From JAAXHF01 sp965242605 (lineage in GTDB: Bacteria > Desulfobacterota > Binatia > Bin18): a stretch of DNA of 64,000 nucleotides. How positions within the stretch are numbered: the stretch's first letter is position 1; every line of letters begins with the position of its first letter. Shown here one piece after another: positions 40,149 through 49,126 of this stretch. Under the pieces are notes generated by a model. The model worked only from the letters and a program-made list of their open reading frames with translations. It was not told the origin of the DNA and ran no database searches. A program made the translations under genes and the position numbers. The stretch is from the NCBI GenBank assembly GCA_965242605.1, contig CBDESS010000001.1:248001-312000 (forward strand), in the 5' to 3' direction.

Positions 40149-41867
40149 TCACATCGCTTCCAGGGTCTCAATTCCCAATAACTCCAAGCCCGTCTTCAAA
40201 TAGCGGGCGGTCAGAGCGCATAGCAACAGCCGGGTCGGGCGTTGGTCCGGGGGCGCTTTGAGCACCTGATGAGCCTGGTAGAAGAGGTTGAACCTGGTGG
40301 CCAGCTCGTACAAAAAACCGGCCAGCAGGTTGGGCTTATAGGTGCGCTCGACTTCGAGCAAGACATCGCCAAAGCGAATCATCTGTTTGGCCAGCTCTTG
40401 TTCTTCTGGCGCGTAGAGTCGGATGGCCATATCCGCCGTGGGCTGCCAGTCGGCCAAGCCGCCACGCCGAAAAATCGACCGAATACGGGCGTACACATAC
40501 TGGAGATAGGGGGCGGTGTTGCCCTCAAAGGCCAGCAGCTTGTCCCAGCTGAACCGATAGTCCGCGGTGCGATTCTGCATCAGGTCGGCGTATTTCACCG
40601 CCCCAAGCCCAACCACCCGGGCGACCTCGTGCTGCTCGGCCTCGGACAGACTCGGGTTTTTGTCGTGGACCACGGCCAGGGCACGCTGGACGGCTTCGTC
40701 AAGCAGCGCTTCGAGCTTGACCGGCTCACCCTCGCGGGTCTTGATCGGCCTCCCGTCCTCGCCCAGGATGGTCCCAAACCAGACGTGGTCGAGCTCGGGC
40801 CGATAGCCCCATCTGCGGGCAGTGGCAAACAGCTGCTTGAAGTGGAGCTGCTGGCGGCCGTCGGTTACATACACAATGCGGCCCGGTCGAAACGTTTCGA
40901 CCCGGTATTGAATCGTCGCCAGGTCGGTGGTGGCGTACAGAAACGCTCCGTCCGACTTCTGAATCAGAAACGGGCGCTCGGCCAGCTGGGGGTCATCGTC
41001 ATAAAAGATACACACCGCCCCTTCGCTGGGTCGGGCAATGCGCTTGGCCTGCAAGTCCTGCACCACCCCGGCCAGCATAGGATTATAAAAACTCTCGCCC
41101 AGCCAGTGGTCAAAGCTGATATCGAGCCGCCGGTAGAGTCGCTCAAAGGCGTGGCGCGAAATATCCATAAACTCTTGCCACAGGGCCGTATTCTCAGCAT
41201 CGCCTTTTTGCAGCTTGGCCAGCTCGTGGCGGGCCTGCTCGGCAACCGCCGGCTCCGTCTTGGTCTGGGCCTGCACGACCTTATAGACGCGCTCTATTTC
41301 GCTGAGCGGATCGCGGCGGTAGGCGTCTGTGTCCAACACCGTCCGATAGCCAACGATCAGCATACCGAACTGGGTGCCCCAGTCACCAACATGGTTGTCC
41401 GTCACCACCCTATGGCCGACAAAGCGCAGGATGCGGGATAGCGCGTCGCCCAGAATCGTCGAGCGGATGTGGCCGACATGCATGGGCTTGGCGATATTGG
41501 GCGCGCTGAAATCAATCACAATCGTTTCCGGCTGAGCGACAGGCTCCACCCCCAGCCGGGCATCGAGCGCGGTCGTAAGAACGGTCTGGCCGAGCCAGTC
41601 AGGGTCGAGGCGAAAATTGATAAAGCCGGGCCCAGCGATCTCCCAGGTAGCCGGAACCTCATCACGACTCAGCCGATCGCTCACCTCTTGGGCGAGCTGG
41701 CGGGGGTTTTTCTTCTGCGTTTTGGCCACTGCCATCACTCCGTTCGCCTGATAATCGCCAAAGCGTGGATTGGCCGCCGGGTTGACCAGGGCGGGGGCCG
41801 AGGTCCCGCTGGCCGCGGCCAGGGCTTGGGTCGTTTTTTCTTCGAGCAGCTGTTGAATCGTTGCCAT
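40149..41867 (-). CDS. argS: Arginyl-tRNA synthetase
   Basis: Charges tRNA-Arg. The 572-residue class I enzyme starts MATIQQLLEEKTTQALAAAS. It has KPMHVGHIRSTILGDALSRI (HIGH motif), DNHVGDWGTQFGMLI, ATTDLATIQYR, and a KTREGEPVKLEAL stretch typical of ArgRS, which lacks a canonical KMSKS lysine. Anticodon-binding helices close with LLGIETLEAM. Start 41867 is chosen because the family begins here; an ATG 13 codons earlier adds nonconserved sequence. Divergent from dprA. Confidence 0.97.
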   Translation of the reverse strand: MATIQQLLEEKTTQALAAASGTSAPALVNPAANPRFGDYQANGVMAVAKTQKKNPRQLAQEVSDRLSRDEVPATWEIAGPGFINFRLDPDWLGQTVLTTALDARLGVEPVAQPETIVIDFSAPNIAKPMHVGHIRSTILGDALSRILRFVGHRVVTDNHVGDWGTQFGMLIVGYRTVLDTDAYRRDPLSEIERVYKVVQAQTKTEPAVAEQARHELAKLQKGDAENTALWQEFMDISRHAFERLYRRLDISFDHWLGESFYNPMLAGVVQDLQAKRIARPSEGAVCIFYDDDPQLAERPFLIQKSDGAFLYATTDLATIQYRVETFRPGRIVYVTDGRQQLHFKQLFATARRWGYRPELDHVWFGTILGEDGRPIKTREGEPVKLEALLDEAVQRALAVVHDKNPSLSEAEQHEVARVVGLGAVKYADLMQNRTADYRFSWDKLLAFEGNTAPYLQYVYARIRSIFRRGGLADWQPTADMAIRLYAPEEQELAKQMIRFGDVLLEVERTYKPNLLAGFLYELATRFNLFYQAHQVLKAPPDQRPTRLLLCALTARYLKTGLELLGIETLEAM

Positions 41868-41994
41868 AGCGATTGAGAGAACGGGAGCGTGAGACCGCCG
41901 GCACATGTAGCAAATGCCGCTCTAGCTTCACAAGGGTCACAGGCTATTTGCGCCGGTTCCGGCTTTGTGCCATTTTTTGGCTGGGAACGGGGAA

Positions 41995-43164
41995 TTGGAC
42001 AAAAACGCGAGAGAAGATTTTGGCGCGAGTCGGGCCAGCACCCAGTTGGCGCAGTGGCGTGACTGGCTGGCTCTGCGTTCGGTGCGCGGGGTAGGAAATG
42101 TCAGCTTCCGAATACTGCTGGAGCACTTTGATTCGCCTCAGGCCGTCTTTGCCGCATCTGTGGCACGGCTGACCGACGCCGGACTTCAGCCCGCCGTGGC
42201 CCGGGCTATTGTGAGCTTTGACCAATGGGAAGCGGTTGACGCCGAGTTGAAGCAGATCGCTCGGGCCGGGGTGCGTCTGGTGACCTGGGCTGATTCGGAA
42301 TATCCGAAAAATCTCACCCACATTCATGACCCGCCGCCGTTTGTGTATGTCCGTGGCAGCTTGGAGCCGCAGGACCAGGTCGCCGTCGCGATTGTTGGTG
42401 CGCGGTCTGCCAGCACTTACGGTCGAGATGTGACCAGACAGCTGGCGCGTGATTTAGCCCACAGACGGGTGACCGTGGTCAGCGGGCTGGCCCGGGGTAT
42501 TGATGCCGAGGCGCACCGCGCGGCTCTGGAGGCCGGGGGACGGACGATTGGCGTGCTTGGGTCAGGGCTGGATGTGATCTACCCGTCCGAGCATCGGCGA
42601 TTGGCCCAGGACATGATTCAGCACGGCGCGGTGATTTCAGAATTCGCTCTGGGCAGCCAACCCGAAGCCGGGCATTTTCCTTACCGCAACCGGGTTATCA
42701 GCGGCCTGAGCCTGGGGACGGTGGTGGTTGAGGCGGCCGAAAAGAGCGGCTCTTTGATCACCGCCCGCTGCGCCCTGGAGCAAAATAGAGAGGTGTTTGC
42801 CGTTCCGGGCCCTATCACCGCCCGCCGGAGCCGGGGACCGCACGATTTGCTCAAACAGGGAGCAAAGCTGATTGAAGGCGTTGATGATATTCTGGTCGAA
42901 ATTGCGCCGGCGGTTCCAGCCCGGGCTGAGGCTCAAGACGGCCCCGAGGGGGCATCTGGCCAGCCTGGGCCATCCGCTATCGCGGCGGCCCTTGAGCCTG
43001 ACGAAGAGCTACTGGTCAAGCTGTTTGACGGGGAGCCCTTGCATGTCGATGCACTGATTGCCAGAAGTGGACTTGGGCCGGCCCGCGTACTTGAGGTATT
43101 ATTAGGGCTGGAACTCAAAGGGGTTGTCAGCCAACTGCCCGGCACTCATTTTACCCGGGTCTGA
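41995..43164 (+). CDS. dprA: DNA-processing protein DprA (Smf)
   Basis: Loads RecA on incoming single-stranded DNA during transformation. About 389 residues: an N-terminal helical domain (LALRSVRGVGNVSFRILLEH), a Rossmann core (AIVGARSASTYGRDVTRQLA, VVSGLARGIDAEAHRAALEA, TIGVLGSGLDVIYPSEHRRL, FPYRNRVISGLSLGTVVVEA) and a C-terminal winged helix (LHVDALIARSGLGPARVLEV). The start is unclear: only TTG codons (41965, 41977, 41995) precede the conserved part, none with a good ribosome-binding site. It leads the common dprA-topA-trmFO order. Confidence 0.95.
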   Translation: MDKNAREDFGASRASTQLAQWRDWLALRSVRGVGNVSFRILLEHFDSPQAVFAASVARLTDAGLQPAVARAIVSFDQWEAVDAELKQIARAGVRLVTWADSEYPKNLTHIHDPPPFVYVRGSLEPQDQVAVAIVGARSASTYGRDVTRQLARDLAHRRVTVVSGLARGIDAEAHRAALEAGGRTIGVLGSGLDVIYPSEHRRLAQDMIQHGAVISEFALGSQPEAGHFPYRNRVISGLSLGTVVVEAAEKSGSLITARCALEQNREVFAVPGPITARRSRGPHDLLKQGAKLIEGVDDILVEIAPAVPARAEAQDGPEGASGQPGPSAIAAALEPDEELLVKLFDGEPLHVDALIARSGLGPARVLEVLLGLELKGVVSQLPGTHFTRV

Positions 43165-43200
43165 GCTGGCAGGGATTGGGAGACGGAGGGGTCTGAAAGA

Positions 43201-45549
43201 ATGGCAAAAAATCTGGTGATTGTGGAATCTCCGGCCAAGGCCAGGACGATCGGCAAATACCTGGGGCATGACTATCAGGTCAAGGCTTCGGTCGGGCATA
43301 TCATGGACCTGCCCAAGAGCAAGCTGGGGGTGGATGTGGACAGAGGATTTGCCGCCCACTACCAGGTCATTCGGGGCAAGGCCAAGGTCGTTGAGGACCT
43401 GCGCAAGGCAGCCAAGGGCAAAACGCAGATTTTTCTAGCCTCTGACCCCGACCGCGAAGGGGAAGCGATTGCCTGGCATATTGCCGAGAAGATAGGTGCT
43501 GCAAACGGCCCGCAGGGGCCCAGAATCTCGCGTATTCTGCTGAACGAAATCACGAGGAAAGCGGTCAGAGACGCGCTAGACAATCCAAAGGAACTCAACC
43601 GCGAGCGCTACGACGCCCAGATTGCGCGGCGGATTCTGGACCGCCTAGTCGGGTATAAAATCAGTCCGCTGCTGTGGAAAAAGGTGAAAGTCGGTCTCTC
43701 CGCCGGGCGCGTCCAGTCAGTAGCGGTTCGTATCATCAGCGAACGCGAGGCCGAGATTCGCGCTTTTGTGCTGGTCGAGTACTGGTCAATCATCGCCAAT
43801 CTTGAGGGCCAACTGCCACCGGCTTTTGAGGCCCGGCTGTCAAAAGTCGGCGACCTGCGGGTTGATAACAAGACCTTCCGTATTGAGAACCAGGAGCAGG
43901 CCGAGGCGATCCTGAGCCGGCTTGACGGAGCCCGCTGGACGGTGGACAAGATTGAAAAGCGCAACCGCCGGCGCAATCCTGCCCCCCCATTCATTACCTC
44001 CCGGCTCCAGCAGGAAGCGTCGCGCAAGCTCGGTTACGCCCCAAGCCGGACGATGGGCATTGCCCAGCGTTTGTACATGGGCGTTGAGTTAGGCGCTGAG
44101 GGCGCGGTCGGCCTGATCACCTACATGCGGACCGACTCCCCGCGCATCTCCCCGGCAATGGTGGCGGCAGCCCGCGATTACCTGACGACAACCTACGGTG
44201 CGCAATATGTACCAAAACGGCCCAATGTCTTTCGCTCGGCCAAAAGCGCCCAGGAGGCCCACGAGGCGATTCGCCCCACCTCCCTAGAGAATACGCCCCA
44301 GCGGGTCGCGCCCTTTCTGAAGCCCGACGAACTGCGGCTGTATACCCTGATCTGGACCCGTTTTCTGGCCAGCCAGATGGCTCCCGCTCTTTTTGAACAG
44401 ACAACCGTGGATATTCGCGCCAACGACTACACCTTCCGCGCTAGTGGCCAAGTCATGCGTTTTGACGGCTTTCTGCGGGTCTATACCGAGGGCAAAGACG
44501 ACAAAACCGGCGAGGATGAGGACGCCGAAAAACAACTGCCGGCCCTGACCCAGGGCGAGGCCCTGCGTCTCATCAAGCTGCTCCCCAACCAGCACTTCAC
44601 CCAGCCGCCGCCGCGTTTTACCCAGGCCACACTGATCAAAGAGCTGGAAGAGAACGGCATAGGTCGCCCCTCAACCTACGCCTCAATCATGAGCACAATT
44701 CTCAATAAAGAATATGTGCAGGAGGACGAGCAACGGCGTCTGCGACCAACCGACCTCGGCATGTTGGTCACCGAACTCCTCGTCGAGTCCTTCCCCGATG
44801 TACTGAACGTCGAGTTCACCGCCGGCATGGAAGCCATCCTCGATGAAATTGAAGAGGGCAAAGAAGACTGGCAGCAGGCGATGGACCGCTTCTACGCCCC
44901 ATTCGCGGCCCGGCTTGAAAAAGCCGCCACGCAGATGCGGGATGTCAAGAGCGGCGGCACGCCAACCGACATCGCCTGCCAGGACTGCGCAGACGGCCGG
45001 ATGGTCATCAAGTGGGGCCACAACGGCGAGTTCCTCGCCTGCACCAACTACCCCAAGTGTACCGCTACCCGCAACTTCAGCCGCGATGAACAGGGCCGGA
45101 TCGTCTCTGGGGAGCGGGAAGAGACCCTGACCGACGAGATTTGCGAGGAGTGTGGCCGGCCCATGCAGGTCCGTTTTAGCCGCTATGGCAAGTTCCTGGG
45201 CTGCTCGGGCTACCCGGAGTGCAAGGCGATCAAAAAGTCGGGCCGAGCCGCGGCCGTGTCCTTGGGCATCCCCTGCCCAGACTGCCGCGAGGGCGAGCTC
45301 CAGCAGAAACAGTCTCGCCGAGGAAAAACCTTCTACAGTTGCAACCGTTACCCGAAGTGCAAATTTGCCCTGTGGGACAAGCCCGTGCCTGTGCCCTGCC
45401 CGCAGTGCCAGACACCCTTTGTCGTTGAAAAAACGACCAAGCGGGCCGGTACTGTCCGGCGCTGTTTCCGGGACGAGTGCGACTATGCCGTGCCGGTCAA
45501 GCAGGCACCGGTAGCAACCGATCCGCCCGTGGAGCAGGTGGCAGGCTGA
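43201..45549 (+). CDS. topA: DNA topoisomerase I
   Basis: Relaxes negative supercoils by single-strand passage. The 782 residues have a Toprim domain at the N-terminus (VESPAKARTIGKYLGHDYQV, SDPDREGEAIAWH) and the active-site tyrosine in ITYMRTDSPRIS (Tyr308). HEAIRPTS follows, and GIGRPSTYASIMSTI lies near 490. The C-terminus has four Cys4 zinc ribbons (CQDC, CEECG, CPDC and CPQC starts). GGAGG precedes the ATG. Between dprA and trmFO, the standard order. Confidence 0.97.
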   Translation: MAKNLVIVESPAKARTIGKYLGHDYQVKASVGHIMDLPKSKLGVDVDRGFAAHYQVIRGKAKVVEDLRKAAKGKTQIFLASDPDREGEAIAWHIAEKIGAANGPQGPRISRILLNEITRKAVRDALDNPKELNRERYDAQIARRILDRLVGYKISPLLWKKVKVGLSAGRVQSVAVRIISEREAEIRAFVLVEYWSIIANLEGQLPPAFEARLSKVGDLRVDNKTFRIENQEQAEAILSRLDGARWTVDKIEKRNRRRNPAPPFITSRLQQEASRKLGYAPSRTMGIAQRLYMGVELGAEGAVGLITYMRTDSPRISPAMVAAARDYLTTTYGAQYVPKRPNVFRSAKSAQEAHEAIRPTSLENTPQRVAPFLKPDELRLYTLIWTRFLASQMAPALFEQTTVDIRANDYTFRASGQVMRFDGFLRVYTEGKDDKTGEDEDAEKQLPALTQGEALRLIKLLPNQHFTQPPPRFTQATLIKELEENGIGRPSTYASIMSTILNKEYVQEDEQRRLRPTDLGMLVTELLVESFPDVLNVEFTAGMEAILDEIEEGKEDWQQAMDRFYAPFAARLEKAATQMRDVKSGGTPTDIACQDCADGRMVIKWGHNGEFLACTNYPKCTATRNFSRDEQGRIVSGEREETLTDEICEECGRPMQVRFSRYGKFLGCSGYPECKAIKKSGRAAAVSLGIPCPDCREGELQQKQSRRGKTFYSCNRYPKCKFALWDKPVPVPCPQCQTPFVVEKTTKRAGTVRRCFRDECDYAVPVKQAPVATDPPVEQVAG

Positions 45550-45617
45550 ACAGCGCCATGAATGGGGGATATGGTCCGGTGGTGATGACGGGTCCATTGT
45601 GTGAGCTTGGCTAGACC

Positions 45618-46970
45618 ATGCAAGCCATCACAGTCATCGGCGGCGGGCTGGCCGGCAGCGAAGCCGCGTGGCAAATCGCCCAAGCCGGCCTTGCGGTGTG
45701 TTTGTACGAGATGCGGCCGGCGCGGCCGACCGAGGCCCACCACACGGACGGCTTTGCCGAGCTAGTGTGCTCAAATTCTTTGCGCAGCGCAGCGCTGACG
45801 ACTGCAATCGGGCTGCTCAAACAGGAAATGCGCCACTTGGGTTCGCTGATTATGCGCGCCGCGGACGCCTCGCAGGTGCCCGCCGGCCAAGCGCTGGCCG
45901 TGGACCGGGAGGTATTCTCGCAGACGGTGGGCGAGGCGCTGAGCAGCCATCCGCTGATCGAGATTCAGCGCCAAGAAGTCCAGGACCTGCCGAGCGGAGC
46001 CACCGTTATCGCCACCGGTCCCCTGAGCTCGCCCGCTCTGTCCGCCCGGCTCCAGACCTTGTTTGGCAGCGGCTACCTGTATTTTTACGACGCCATTTCT
46101 CCCATCATTCAGGCCGATTCGATCAATCGAAATCTCGTGTTTCGGGCCTCCCGCTACGATCGCGGCGGCGACTACTTGAACTGTCCGCTGAATCAGGACG
46201 AGTATGAGCGCCTAGTTGACGACATCAGGACGGCGCGCAAGGTGGAAGCCAAAGCGTTCGAGCGGACGGTATATTTTGAGGGCTGCTTACCGATTGAGGA
46301 GATGGCCCGACGCGGTAGAGACACCCTGGCCTTTGGGCCGCTGAAGCCGGTCGGCCTCAGCGATCCGCGAACGGGCGAGCGTCCCTATGCGGTTGTCCAA
46401 CTCCGCCAGGACGACCGAGCCGGCAGCTTATGGGGCATGGTCGGCTTTCAGACCAGGATGAGCTACCCGGAACAACGCCGGGTGTTTCGGACCATCCCAG
46501 GTCTGGAGCGGGCCGAGTTCGTGCGCCTCGGCAGCCTCCATCGGAACACCTTTATTGACTCCCCCCGGCTGCTGAAACCGACCCTCCAGTTTCGAGACCG
46601 CGCCGACCTGTTCTTTGCCGGCCAGATGGTTGGGGTAGAAGGCTATGTGGAGTCGGCCGCGGCCGGCCTGCTGGCAGGGCTGAACGCCGCCCGGTACGCC
46701 CGACGGGTGCCGCTTCTGATCGCTCCGGCAACGACCGCGCTAGGCGCTTTGTTCACCTATATCACCAGCAGCGAACGCCGTGAGTTTCAGCCCATGAACG
46801 CCAACTACGGCCTGTTTCCACCGCTGACGCGCCGCCTCCGGGGACGCAAAAAAAAGGTCGCCCTGGCCGGGCGGGCGCTGCTTGACCTAGCCGCCTGGCA
46901 AGCCGCCCACCAGCTGCCCGACGCCGCGCCAGAGCCAGACTCCCACGCCGCGCCCGTCGGAGCCGCGTAA
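45618..46970 (+). CDS. trmFO: Methylenetetrahydrofolate-tRNA (uracil-5-) methyltransferase
   Basis: Makes ribothymidine at position 54 of tRNA with methylenetetrahydrofolate and FAD. The 450 residues start with the flavin loop VIGGGLAGSEAAWQIAQAG, then ELVCSNSLRS, a family marker. Also present are YFYDAISPIIQADSINRNLV, TVYFEGCLPIEEMARRG, MVGFQTRMSYPEQRRVFRTI, LFFAGQMVGVEGYVESAAAG and MNANYGLFPPL. Full length. It follows topA by 68 nt, and a lipoprotein gene begins 7 nt after its stop. Confidence 0.97.
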   Translation: MQAITVIGGGLAGSEAAWQIAQAGLAVCLYEMRPARPTEAHHTDGFAELVCSNSLRSAALTTAIGLLKQEMRHLGSLIMRAADASQVPAGQALAVDREVFSQTVGEALSSHPLIEIQRQEVQDLPSGATVIATGPLSSPALSARLQTLFGSGYLYFYDAISPIIQADSINRNLVFRASRYDRGGDYLNCPLNQDEYERLVDDIRTARKVEAKAFERTVYFEGCLPIEEMARRGRDTLAFGPLKPVGLSDPRTGERPYAVVQLRQDDRAGSLWGMVGFQTRMSYPEQRRVFRTIPGLERAEFVRLGSLHRNTFIDSPRLLKPTLQFRDRADLFFAGQMVGVEGYVESAAAGLLAGLNAARYARRVPLLIAPATTALGALFTYITSSERREFQPMNANYGLFPPLTRRLRGRKKKVALAGRALLDLAAWQAAHQLPDAAPEPDSHAAPVGAA

Positions 46971-46977
46971 GCCGCCC

Positions 46978-47538
46978 ATGGCCCTACCCCGGCAAACCCA
47001 GCCGAGCAGCCCACCGGGCTGCCAACTGCCCGCTCCCCCAGGGCGGCTCCGCTGCGTGCTGAGCCTGGTGTGTGGTCTGCTCGTCTCGTGTACCGCATCC
47101 CCACAGCCCGGTTTTCGTCCTCCACCACCCTCCCAAGCCCAGACCAAGACCTGCGGCGACCTGCGGGTCCGCTTCACCCTGAGCTACGGCCAGGACGACA
47201 GACCCACCTATACCGCATCTGTTCGGGATAGCGCCGGCCAGCCGCCGACCACGGTCAGCCGAGTGCTGTTTGCCTTCACCCCACTGCCTGACCTGGGCAA
47301 ACCGAGCGGTACGACCACGACCCTCGTTGCCGCGCCTCTGGGAGAGGGCCGCTATCGGTCGAGCGGTGGCGTGCGGCTGTATGCCGACAGTTGGCAGATC
47401 GAGGTCATCGTGCGTCAGACCGGGGCAGGCGATGTAGTGTGCAGCTTTTCGGTCCATCTCTCGTCTGCCGCCGCTGTCGCGCCGGAGCAGCGCTTGCACC
47501 GTCCCGCAGGGCGGTTTATGGTAGAGGCGACTAGCTGA
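46978..47538 (+). CDS. Putative lipoprotein with YtkA-like domain
   Basis: A 186-residue protein. A hydrophobic segment ending LLVSC (near residues 28-38) is a lipobox, so it is likely a lipoprotein; the first 25 residues before it are unusually Pro-rich, and the true start may be later. The mature part has GDLRVRFTLSYGQDDRPTYT and VSRVLFAFTPLPDLGKPSGT. It also has GEGRYRSSGGVRLYADSWQI then EVIVRQTG, resembling the Ig-like YtkA/FixH-type domain found in copper or envelope proteins. Function unknown. Follows trmFO closely. Confidence 0.65.
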   Translation: MALPRQTQPSSPPGCQLPAPPGRLRCVLSLVCGLLVSCTASPQPGFRPPPPSQAQTKTCGDLRVRFTLSYGQDDRPTYTASVRDSAGQPPTTVSRVLFAFTPLPDLGKPSGTTTTLVAAPLGEGRYRSSGGVRLYADSWQIEVIVRQTGAGDVVCSFSVHLSSAAAVAPEQRLHRPAGRFMVEATS

Positions 47539-47565
47539 CCTCAGCCCAAACAGGAAAGGCGAGCC

Positions 47566-48069
47566 ATGCACCTCATCTGCGGCTGTTTGCTGATCGCATC
47601 TGGATGTCTACTGGCGACTTGTTCGCCCAAGGGAAAACCGGTGGCCTGGGTACAGAGAACCGCGCCGGTCTACCCCAACCCCCGCCCCCACGATTGTCAC
47701 ATGGCGATGCTCCAAGCCCCGCCCGACAGGGCCCACGAAACCATTGCCCAAATCTGGTCATACGGCAACGCCCAGGACGAGCTGTCTCGGATGCAACACC
47801 TGATTCGCTTTGAAGCCTGTCAGATCGGTGCCCACGCCGTCATCTTGCTTCCGGTCCAAGACGTCGCGCATGTGAATACCTTCAACGCCTATCCGGACTG
47901 GGCGACCGAACTGTCTGGATTTGGCCAGGGAGCGGGTTCGGTGCGCACCCGGACGAATAAAACCTTTAGCCTCTCCCAGGTAGGCTTTGCCCTCGTCTAT
48001 CTCCAAGACGGGGATACTCACAGCGGTCCGGAGAAGACACACAATGCTCAAAATGATGCTGTTCATTGA
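47566..48069 (+). CDS. Hypothetical lipoprotein
   Basis: A 167-residue protein with a short hydrophobic leader ending LLATC, a plausible lipobox. The mature part (HDCHMAMLQAPPDRAHETIA, MQHLIRFEACQIGAHAVILL, VGFALVYLQDGD) resembles small outer-membrane-linked lipoproteins that contain a conserved ACQIGAHAVI-like core, but I do not recognise a named family. GGAAAGG precedes the ATG. The 3' end overlaps the NYN gene by 26 nt. Confidence 0.65.
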   Translation: MHLICGCLLIASGCLLATCSPKGKPVAWVQRTAPVYPNPRPHDCHMAMLQAPPDRAHETIAQIWSYGNAQDELSRMQHLIRFEACQIGAHAVILLPVQDVAHVNTFNAYPDWATELSGFGQGAGSVRTRTNKTFSLSQVGFALVYLQDGDTHSGPEKTHNAQNDAVH

Positions 48070-49126
48070 CGGGACATGGCTTTACTCGAACACGCCGCGG
48101 TTGGCCGAGTCGTATGGCAAAGGCGACTTTCAACTCGATTTTGGCCGCCTGCCCCAAGTCCTGGCCGAAGAGATCCAGAATCAGCTCAACGAACTGGCCG
48201 TTCACGTCGTCCGCACCTACCTCTTTGGCAGCTACGCCGCCAACTACGACCCCCAGGACCACGAGGTCGTCCAGCGGCGGCTCGATTTTTTCTTCCGGCT
48301 CAAAGAAGAGTACCATTACGAGTTGGACACCTTTCCGATCAATTTCCGGGGCCGACGCCTGAGGCGGATCGACCGAGACCCCAGCGACCCGTTTGAGCCC
48401 AAAGAAAAATGTGTGGATATTGCCCTGGCCACCTCCATTCTGTACTACGCCGCCATTCCCAACGCCTACGATATTGCCGCCGCCGTGGTTGGCGACCAGG
48501 ACTTCAAACCGGTCTTTCAGCACGTCCGGCGGTTGGGCAAACAGGTCGCGCTGATCAGCATCCAGGGGAGCTGCGCGCCCGAGTTTGCCGACCCTCGGGA
48601 CGAAGCCGGGGTCAAGGATTTTGACATTATTTGGCTGGACGACTTACTCCACCGCCTCGAACTCAAATACGAACGCCACCAACTCGACTGCCAATCGCCC
48701 GGCCATGTCGGCGACCGCCGGGTGTGGACGACCTTCCATCCCCGCAAAGGCCAGAAATTTTTCTGTGACGTGTGTCGGGAAGCCTTTGCCCAGCAACGGC
48801 AGGAAATCCAGCACGAGTATCTGAGCGGCAACGATGCGCCGGCCGCGGCCGGCCCACAGATTCAACTCGGCACACCACTCAGAGGTCTGGTCAAGAAAAA
48901 GGTCGCCGAACGTGGCTTTGGCTTTATCCAAGGCGCAGACGGCCAGGACTATTTCTTTCACTGCACCGATGTCGAGCCGGGGTTTGCCTTTGAAACGCTC
49001 AACGAGGGCAGAACGGTCGATTTTGTCGTCAAGAAGGTCCCAGAGTTTGAGCGGGCCGGAGCGGCACAAAATGTGTCGCCAGCGGCCGAGCCGAGCGCAG
49101 AAGGCGTGTCGGACGGAGAATCCTAG
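48044..49126 (+). CDS. NYN-domain ribonuclease-like protein fused to a cold-shock-like domain
   Basis: A 360-residue protein. Residues 1-210 are a NYN (PIN-like) nuclease domain. MMLFIDGTWLYSN gives the first acidic residue, KCVDIALATSILYYAAIP the second, and AAVVGDQDFKPVFQHVRRLG the third. A short CxxC segment (FFCDVCREAF) follows. Residues about 280-335 are an S1/CSD-like beta-barrel (LRGLVKKKVAERGFGFIQG, YFFHCTDVEPGF, LNEGRTVDFVV), which binds single-stranded RNA. The combination suggests an RNA-guided or RNA-binding endoribonuclease. ATG 48044 has GGAG upstream and lies inside the preceding lipoprotein gene. Confidence 0.87.
   Translation: MLKMMLFIDGTWLYSNTPRLAESYGKGDFQLDFGRLPQVLAEEIQNQLNELAVHVVRTYLFGSYAANYDPQDHEVVQRRLDFFFRLKEEYHYELDTFPINFRGRRLRRIDRDPSDPFEPKEKCVDIALATSILYYAAIPNAYDIAAAVVGDQDFKPVFQHVRRLGKQVALISIQGSCAPEFADPRDEAGVKDFDIIWLDDLLHRLELKYERHQLDCQSPGHVGDRRVWTTFHPRKGQKFFCDVCREAFAQQRQEIQHEYLSGNDAPAAAGPQIQLGTPLRGLVKKKVAERGFGFIQGADGQDYFFHCTDVEPGFAFETLNEGRTVDFVVKKVPEFERAGAAQNVSPAAEPSAEGVSDGES

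Noticed and set aside
46978..47538. Lipoprotein after trmFO as a c-type cytochrome or copper chaperone
   Set aside because: No CxxCH or Met/His-rich metal motif; only a weak YtkA-like resemblance can be supported.
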